Positions 59,127 through 64,000 of a stretch of 64,000 bases of DNA are shown piece by piece. Location: NCBI RefSeq assembly GCF_039542035.1, contig NZ_BAABHJ010000012.1:248001-312000 (forward strand). The letters are read 5' to 3'. A program made the translations under genes and the position numbers. A model generated the notes under the pieces. That model made no database searches, was not told the origin of the DNA, and saw nothing but the letters and a program-made list of their open reading frames with translations. Source of the DNA: Actinoallomurus liliacearum (GTDB taxonomy: Bacteria; Actinomycetota; Actinomycetes; Streptosporangiales; Streptosporangiaceae). Every line of letters begins with the position of its first letter. Within the stretch, counting starts at the first letter, position 1.

Positions 59127-61871
59127 TCAGTCGTTGTCCGAGGACGGGATGTACGCGCCGGGGACCTGGTCCGGGGCGTAGATCTTGGTCTCGCCCGGGT
59201 AGGGCTTGGTCCACCCGTGCGCCTCGTACCACGAGAAGTGGTTCATCTGCTCGGGGTTGGCGGAGTCGGCCTTGGCGTTGGGCCCGGTGAACGGCTGCTT
59301 CGCCTTCCAGGCCTGCCACTTCGCCGCCACCGGCTGCTCGGCCGCCGGCACCTTCGCCGAAGGTACGGCCGCGGCCTTCGGGTTCTGCGCCGCCGGGGTG
59401 TCCAGGCCACAGCTGGGCGGGGTCGACAGGCCCAGGGTCAGCGAGGTCCGGTTGGGCAGCGCGGTGAACGGCGTGAAGTCGGGCTTGTTGGTGAACGCCG
59501 CGCTCATCGGGGTCGCGGCGCTGTCCTTCTGGTTCATCGGGTGGATCCCGAGGATCTGCTCGATGGTCCGGATCATCGTGATCTGCGAGTAGTAGTGGCT
59601 GTCGACGGTGCCGTGCTGGGACCAGGGGCTGATGATCTGGATCGGAGCCCGGTGGCCGTCGACGTGGTCGGTGCCGGCCTGGGAGTCGTCCTCGACCACG
59701 AAGATCGCGGAGTCCTTCCAGTACTTGCTGTGCGTGATCTCGTCGATGATCCGGCCGACGGCGAGGTCGTTGTCCGCGACCTGGGCGGGCCCGCTCGGCG
59801 GACCGCCGGTGTGGTCGCTGGAGAGCCAGAACATGTTGAGGTTGGCCGGCCCGTTCTGCTCGAAGTCACGCTTCCAGATCTCGTACCGGTAGATGTCCGG
59901 GACGCTGGTGTCGAACTTCGGGAAGCCGTGCACCGACACGTTGTTGAGCGACGGGATCGGCGAGGTCGAGTCCAGGGGGTAGGCCGTGTCCTGGCCGGTC
60001 GTCGCCATGTTCTTGGTGTCGCAGTACAGGTTCTGCCAGGTCGCTCCGGACGGCTTGGTCAGGAACTGCTGGAACTCACCGAAGTCTCGTACGGTCTTGC
60101 CCGCCGCCTGCGCACCGGTCCAGAGGAAACCGGTCCGCTGATGGCCGAGGGCGTCGTCCTCGGTGTCGTAGCTGCGGGCGTACTCACCGGCCGAGGACTC
60201 GGTGTACTCCGGGTTGTCGGCCTGCATGAGCCAGTTGTGACCCTCGGCGGAGTTCGTGCCGATGTCGTAGGTGTTGTCGTACAGCCCGAACTGCTTGGCC
60301 AGCGCGTGCTGGTTCGGCGTCACGTTCTCGCCGTACTGGGCCAGCGTCGGGTCGCCGTTGCCCTCCGGGATGTCACCGTAGACCTGGTCGTAGGTCCGGT
60401 TCTCCTTGACGAGCATGAAGACGTGCTTGATCGTCGAGGGGTCGCCGAGCCGCTGCGGGACGGCCACGGCGTGCGCGGAGTGGCCCTTGGCCACCTTGAC
60501 GTCGTTGTTGCCCCAGCCGTTCTGCTCGAAGACCTTTCTCGTCTCCGACCGGATGACCTTGTCGCTCGGCAGCGTGAACCGCTGCAGGCTCGACGTGGTG
60601 TCGTGGGTGGCGTGCCCGGCGGCGGTGGTGGGGCGGCGGGCGTCGATACCGCGGGTGTTGGAGACCAGCACGTCGTCGCCGACGGTGGTGATCTCCGCGG
60701 GGAAGTAGTCCGTCGGGAGCAGGCCGACGTAGCTGACCGGCTCCAGCGGCTTCCGGAACCGGTAGACGGCGACGGCGTTGGCGCGGCCGAGCGTCACCAG
60801 CAGGTGGCCGTCGTCCGTGAGCGTCACCGCGTCGGGCTCGTAGCCCACCGACGCCTCCGGCCACGGCTGGGTGGCGATCGTCTGGACGACCTTGTTCTTG
60901 GCCGTGTCGATGACGGACACGCTGTTGGTGGCGGTGTTGGTGACGAACAGCGCCCCGTTCTTGGCGTACAGGGCGGTCGGGTGCAGGCCGACGTCGATGC
61001 TCGTGGCGGCGGCGGCCGGGTTCGCCAGGTCGATGACGCTGACCGTGCCGGTGGTGGTGGCACCGGTCGCCGGGTTGGCCGGCACCTGGGTGTTGTAGGA
61101 GTTGATCGTGGTCTCGCCGGGCTTCGCCGGGCGGCCGCCCTCGTTGCTGACGTAGAGCCTGCCGCCCACCAGCGCCAGGCCGCGCGGGGCGTTGCCCACG
61201 GTCCAGCTCTGCTGGATCGCGCCGGTCGCCGCGTCGATGGCGACCACGCGGTTCTGGCCGTTGACGGCGGAGTACACGGTCTTGCCGTCGGCCGAGAACA
61301 CCGCCTGAGCCACCAGCGCGTGCTTGGGCCCGTCCACCGGGATCTTGATGGAGGTCGGGTTGGCGAGCGTGCCGTCCGGGTCCACGGTGAACCTGGTGTA
61401 GCCGTCGGTCTGGCCCAGCCACAGCTGCGAACCGTCGGGCGAGTACGTGGGGCCCTCCTGGCCCACGTCGTTGCCGCTGATCTTCAGATCGGCGGCCTTG
61501 TTGTTGCCGACGAGCTGCTGCACCTTCCAGTTCTTCAGGTCCAGGATGGCGAGCGCCATCCCACCGTCGGTGACCGCGGCCGCGACGTGGGTGCCGTCCG
61601 GACTGACCGAGGACGACATGATCTTGCCGTTGTTGATGACGAGGCGCTCGCCGATCGGGTCGAGGTACTGGTCGCTGGAGACGACCAGGCCCTTCTTGGT
61701 GGTCTGGCCGACCTGATCGGTGCCGAACATCTTGGTGGAGGCGTACGAGACGCCTCCGCTGGCGATGGCGAGAGCCGCGGTGCCGGCCGCCACGACGCGG
61801 ATCCGGTGGGTGGTGCGTTTTTCGAAGAACCCGATACGGGACTTCTTGACGCGCTGGCGGGTCACGTGCAT
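59127..61871 (-). CDS. Secreted YncE-like beta-propeller/phosphoesterase fusion
   Basis: 914 residues: an N-terminal signal or anchor (HRIRVVAAGTAALAIASGG, residues 22-40), a beta-propeller of YVTN/YncE repeats (about 60-430, e.g. VSVIDLANPAA, VSVIDTAKNKVVQTI, PDAVTLTDDGHLLV), then a phosphoesterase (AcpA/phospholipase C superfamily) domain from about 470 (HVFMLVKENRTYDQVYGDI) with metal-site-like segments SAEGHNW, FVVEDDSQAGTDHVDGHR. C-terminal Pro/Ala tail. Phosphate ester hydrolysis outside the cell is the likely activity. It starts 3 bp after the ABC permease stop, so it is the last gene of that operon. Confidence 0.82.
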   Translation of the reverse strand: MHVTRQRVKKSRIGFFEKRTTHRIRVVAAGTAALAIASGGVSYASTKMFGTDQVGQTTKKGLVVSSDQYLDPIGERLVINNGKIMSSSVSPDGTHVAAAVTDGGMALAILDLKNWKVQQLVGNNKAADLKISGNDVGQEGPTYSPDGSQLWLGQTDGYTRFTVDPDGTLANPTSIKIPVDGPKHALVAQAVFSADGKTVYSAVNGQNRVVAIDAATGAIQQSWTVGNAPRGLALVGGRLYVSNEGGRPAKPGETTINSYNTQVPANPATGATTTGTVSVIDLANPAAAATSIDVGLHPTALYAKNGALFVTNTATNSVSVIDTAKNKVVQTIATQPWPEASVGYEPDAVTLTDDGHLLVTLGRANAVAVYRFRKPLEPVSYVGLLPTDYFPAEITTVGDDVLVSNTRGIDARRPTTAAGHATHDTTSSLQRFTLPSDKVIRSETRKVFEQNGWGNNDVKVAKGHSAHAVAVPQRLGDPSTIKHVFMLVKENRTYDQVYGDIPEGNGDPTLAQYGENVTPNQHALAKQFGLYDNTYDIGTNSAEGHNWLMQADNPEYTESSAGEYARSYDTEDDALGHQRTGFLWTGAQAAGKTVRDFGEFQQFLTKPSGATWQNLYCDTKNMATTGQDTAYPLDSTSPIPSLNNVSVHGFPKFDTSVPDIYRYEIWKRDFEQNGPANLNMFWLSSDHTGGPPSGPAQVADNDLAVGRIIDEITHSKYWKDSAIFVVEDDSQAGTDHVDGHRAPIQIISPWSQHGTVDSHYYSQITMIRTIEQILGIHPMNQKDSAATPMSAAFTNKPDFTPFTALPNRTSLTLGLSTPPSCGLDTPAAQNPKAAAVPSAKVPAAEQPVAAKWQAWKAKQPFTGPNAKADSANPEQMNHFSWYEAHGWTKPYPGETKIYAPDQVPGAYIPSSDND

Positions 61872-61874
61872 GAA

Positions 61875-63230
61875 TCAATCCTTCGAAGCGCTTGCGAGCA
61901 GGTCGACGTTCCCGTCGAACTGCCACAGAGGGTTAGGTGCGTCCCCGGTGGGGGTGCGCACCTGGAAATAGCCGTTCACCTCCTTGGGGCCGTCTCCGTC
62001 GGCGACGTACCGCCCGTCCGCGGTCACGTCGAGCTGGTAGATGGCGCTGCCCACGGCGGTCGCGCCGGGAAGGTGCCAGGACACGACACATCGCCAGTCG
62101 TTGCCCGGACCCTGGTCGAGGACCCGGTCGCCGCCCTTGTCGCAGGACGCGGTGGCCCGCAGCTGCGCCTCGGTGACGTCCGGGCGATGGAGCTCCCGCG
62201 TCTGCACCCGGTAGAGGTGGGCGTACGCGGTGGCGAGCGAGTCCTGCACCTTGGCCTGCTCGATCCCGGAGCCCTTGGCCGAGGTCGCGCCGGTGAGCAC
62301 GACGAAGGTGAGGGCGACCAGGCCGGCCAGCGGCAGCGCCCCCGCCAGGAGGACGCGGCGGCCTGACCCGTCGTACGTCAGGTCGGTGAAGTCGCGGCGC
62401 AGGAACAGGCGGTACGCCAGCGCGGTGGCGACGACCGCCCACGCCAGGCTCACCGCGAGACCGACGAGGAGAGGACCCACCTGCGCCGGGCTGGTGAAGA
62501 GCCCGCGCCAGGCGAAGAAGGCGTGGCTCGGCAGGGCCAGCCGTACGGCCACCGGCAGCGGCAGCAACTGCGCGAGCTGCAGCGCGAAGGCGAGGAGCGC
62601 GGGCATCAGCAGCCCCATCGTGGAGCGGCCCAGAGCGACCGAGCCGAGGAGGCCGATCGCCGCGAACGCCAGCGTCGGTGCCAGCACGCAGGCCCACGCG
62701 AGCAGGACCGTACCGGCCGCGTCCCCCGGGGCGAGGAGATGGCCGTCCAGACCGACGAGCGGCCGGTTGCCGACCGCTGCCAGGCCGCCGGCGATGCTCG
62801 ACCCGGCCAGCCCCACCACCAGCAGCAGGAGCACGGTGAGGCTGGCGAGCCCCTTCGCCACGAAGATCCGCTTCGGCGAGCGAACGGCCACGAGGAGGTG
62901 ACGCCAGGTGCCCAGCCGGTCCTCGGCCGCGAAGACGTCGCCGGCGACCAGCGCGGTCAGCAGCGGGAGCGCCCAGCTACGCGAGAAGTCCAGCACGACG
63001 AGCGACCCCGCCCAGCCGGTCGCGTGCATCCAGCGGCCGAAGACCGTGTCGGCGGGCAGCGTGCTCTGCAGGCTCACCGCGGCCACGAAGCCCGCGGGGG
63101 CGATCCAGCAGGCGAGCAGCAGGACGCGGGTCCGCCACTGGGAGAGCAGCTTCACCAGCTCGAACCGGTAGCCCCGCAGCACCGGCGCCGGCCGGGCCTC
63201 GACCGGGGGTGACGTGACGGTTACGGTCAT
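61875..63230 (-). CDS. ABC transporter permease with external C-terminal domain
   Basis: 451 residues: six helices (about 30-290, ABC-2-type: RFELVKLLSQWRTRVLLLACWI, DVFAAEDRLGTWRHLLV), a seventh near 305-325 (LLAGALPLAGLVALTFVVL), then an extracytoplasmic domain of about 125 residues with two Cys (SCDKGG, DWRCVV) and a DxTADGRYVADG segment. The soluble domain is unusual for ABC-2 permeases. ATG 63230 overlaps the ATPase stop (ATGA). Operon with the ATPase upstream and the phosphoesterase downstream. Confidence 0.82.
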   Translation of the reverse strand: MTVTVTSPPVEARPAPVLRGYRFELVKLLSQWRTRVLLLACWIAPAGFVAAVSLQSTLPADTVFGRWMHATGWAGSLVVLDFSRSWALPLLTALVAGDVFAAEDRLGTWRHLLVAVRSPKRIFVAKGLASLTVLLLLVVGLAGSSIAGGLAAVGNRPLVGLDGHLLAPGDAAGTVLLAWACVLAPTLAFAAIGLLGSVALGRSTMGLLMPALLAFALQLAQLLPLPVAVRLALPSHAFFAWRGLFTSPAQVGPLLVGLAVSLAWAVVATALAYRLFLRRDFTDLTYDGSGRRVLLAGALPLAGLVALTFVVLTGATSAKGSGIEQAKVQDSLATAYAHLYRVQTRELHRPDVTEAQLRATASCDKGGDRVLDQGPGNDWRCVVSWHLPGATAVGSAIYQLDVTADGRYVADGDGPKEVNGYFQVRTPTGDAPNPLWQFDGNVDLLASASKD

Positions 63231-64000
63231 GAGACCTCTTCCTCGTCGGTCTGCTCGGCCCCGGTGAGGGCCAGGAACGCGGCCTCGAGCGGCGACACCA
63301 CCGGTGCCAGCTCTCGTACCGCCACGTCGGCCCGTACGAGCCGCACCACCAGTTCCTCGATGGCCGGCACCGGCCCGCGGACCACCAGTACGTCGGCGTC
63401 CGGCGGCTGGACGCCGCCGCGGCCGGGCGGTACGCCGAGCCCCGGCGTCTCCAGCGCCACCCGGTGGGCGGCCGCCGCGTCGGAGGTGACCAGCCGGTAG
63501 TCGAGTTCGCCGCTCTCGGCGGCGAGCTTGCTCACCGGCCCGGAGAAGACGACCCGCCCGGTGGCGAGGACGGTGACCTCGGAGCACAGCGCGGCGAGGT
63601 CGTCCATTCGGTGGCTGGAGAGGACCACGGCGGTCCCGTCCGCGGCGAGCCCGGTGATGACGCGGTGCACGTGGTGCTTGCCGGCGGGGTCCAGGCCGTT
63701 GGCCGGCTCATCGAGCACGAGCAGCCGCGGTCTGGTGAGCAGCGCGGCGGCCAGGCCGAGCCGCTGGCGCATGCCGAGCGAGAATCCCCGGATCCGGTCG
63801 TCGGCGACGTCGGTGAGTCCGACCTGCTCCAGTGCCGCATCGACGCCGCCGGTGCGACCCGCGTCGTACCCGCGCAGTGCGGCCAGGGCGGAGAGGTTCT
63901 GCCGCGCGGTGAGCGACGGGTAGAGCCCGGGCCCGTCCACGAAGCCCGCGACGCCGTCGGGGACGGCGAGCGTCCGGCCGACCGGCGTGCCGAGGATCTC
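63227..64000 (-). CDS. ABC transporter ATP-binding protein, truncated at window edge
   Basis: The 5' part with Walker A lies beyond the right edge; the frame is open to 64000. Visible: Q-loop neighbourhood (LYPSLTARQNL), signature FSLGMRQRLGLAAALL (LSGGQ-like), Walker B LLVLDEPANGLDP, and the H-loop VVLSSHRMDDLA. A C-terminal extension of about 80 residues follows. DrrA/ABC-2 exporter type. ATGA overlap couples it to the permease. Confidence 0.88.
   Translation of the reverse strand, partial: EILGTPVGRTLAVPDGVAGFVDGPGLYPSLTARQNLSALAALRGYDAGRTGGVDAALEQVGLTDVADDRIRGFSLGMRQRLGLAAALLTRPRLLVLDEPANGLDPAGKHHVHRVITGLAADGTAVVLSSHRMDDLAALCSEVTVLATGRVVFSGPVSKLAAESGELDYRLVTSDAAAAHRVALETPGLGVPPGRGGVQPPDADVLVVRGPVPAIEELVVRLVRADVAVRELAPVVSPLEAAFLALTGAEQTDEEEVS

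Noticed and set aside
59217..62366. 1049-codon plus-strand open frame across the phosphoesterase and permease genes
   Set aside because: It spans two clear minus-strand genes and has only repetitive Val/Arg/Gly composition.

Overview
The window is a GC-rich chromosomal segment (roughly 70% G+C, strong third-position GC bias) of an actinobacterium. It carries NAD-dependent DNA ligase, the three-subunit Glu-tRNA(Gln) amidotransferase, a class I ketol-acid reductoisomerase, several leaderless mRNAs, a spore-associated-protein-A-like secreted protein and many MarR/ROK/LysR regulators. This fits a filamentous soil actinomycete (Streptosporangiales/Thermomonosporaceae-like). I cannot fix the genus from the sequence alone.

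Layout. 1-3.9 kb: two paralogous three-helix membrane proteins flanking a CDF-type transporter/DUF1232 pair and a divergent SgcJ-like/MarR pair. 4.0-12 kb: ligA, a membrane GGDEF-EAL protein and gatC-gatA-gatB. 12-17.1 kb: a secreted GH3 glycosidase divergent from a ROK repressor, then a 2-hydroxyacid dehydrogenase. 17.5-20.3 kb: a second GGDEF-EAL protein, with a PAS domain and a GSDEF motif. 20.3-32.9 kb: accessory redox and efflux genes (FAD monooxygenase, quinone oxidoreductase, SDR, two MFS carriers, isochorismatase-like protein), mostly beside their own MarR or LysR regulators, interrupted by a secreted peptidoglycan amidase. 33-49.3 kb: branched-chain amino acid and serine synthesis (ilvB-ilvN-ilvC, serA, leuB, ilvE, cimA), interspersed with a thymidylate-synthase-like/membrane-protein pair (36.8-38.2 kb), an SseB-like gene, and a ROK kinase/APC permease/ROK regulator group. 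49.3-56.2 kb: a MhuD-like heme monooxygenase, small membrane genes, a membrane-anchored CBM2 protein, an FAH-family hydrolase overlapping gltX, tandem VOC proteins, an MFS carrier and tRNA-Gln(CUG). 56.2-58.3 kb: a short segment bounded by two imperfect copies of the tRNA-Gln 3' end plus terminator, holding a broken alpha/beta hydrolase, a SapA-like secreted protein and a DHFR-family reductase. 58.7-64 kb: a small conserved ORF and an ABC ATPase-permease-phosphoesterase operon running off the right edge.

How genes work together. gatCAB, gltX and tRNA-Gln are the parts of the indirect Gln-tRNA pathway. ilvB and cimA are each preceded by a 14-codon leader peptide rich in Leu/Ile/Val, a 10-bp stem ending at or next to the leader stop codon, and a terminator: ribosome-mediated attenuation. 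A third leader of the same design lies after serA at 40.85 kb with no biosynthetic gene behind it. The least explained module is the 4-TM protein coupled to a thymidylate-synthase-like protein that keeps the catalytic Cys, Arg and His/Tyr but has changed base-recognition positions.
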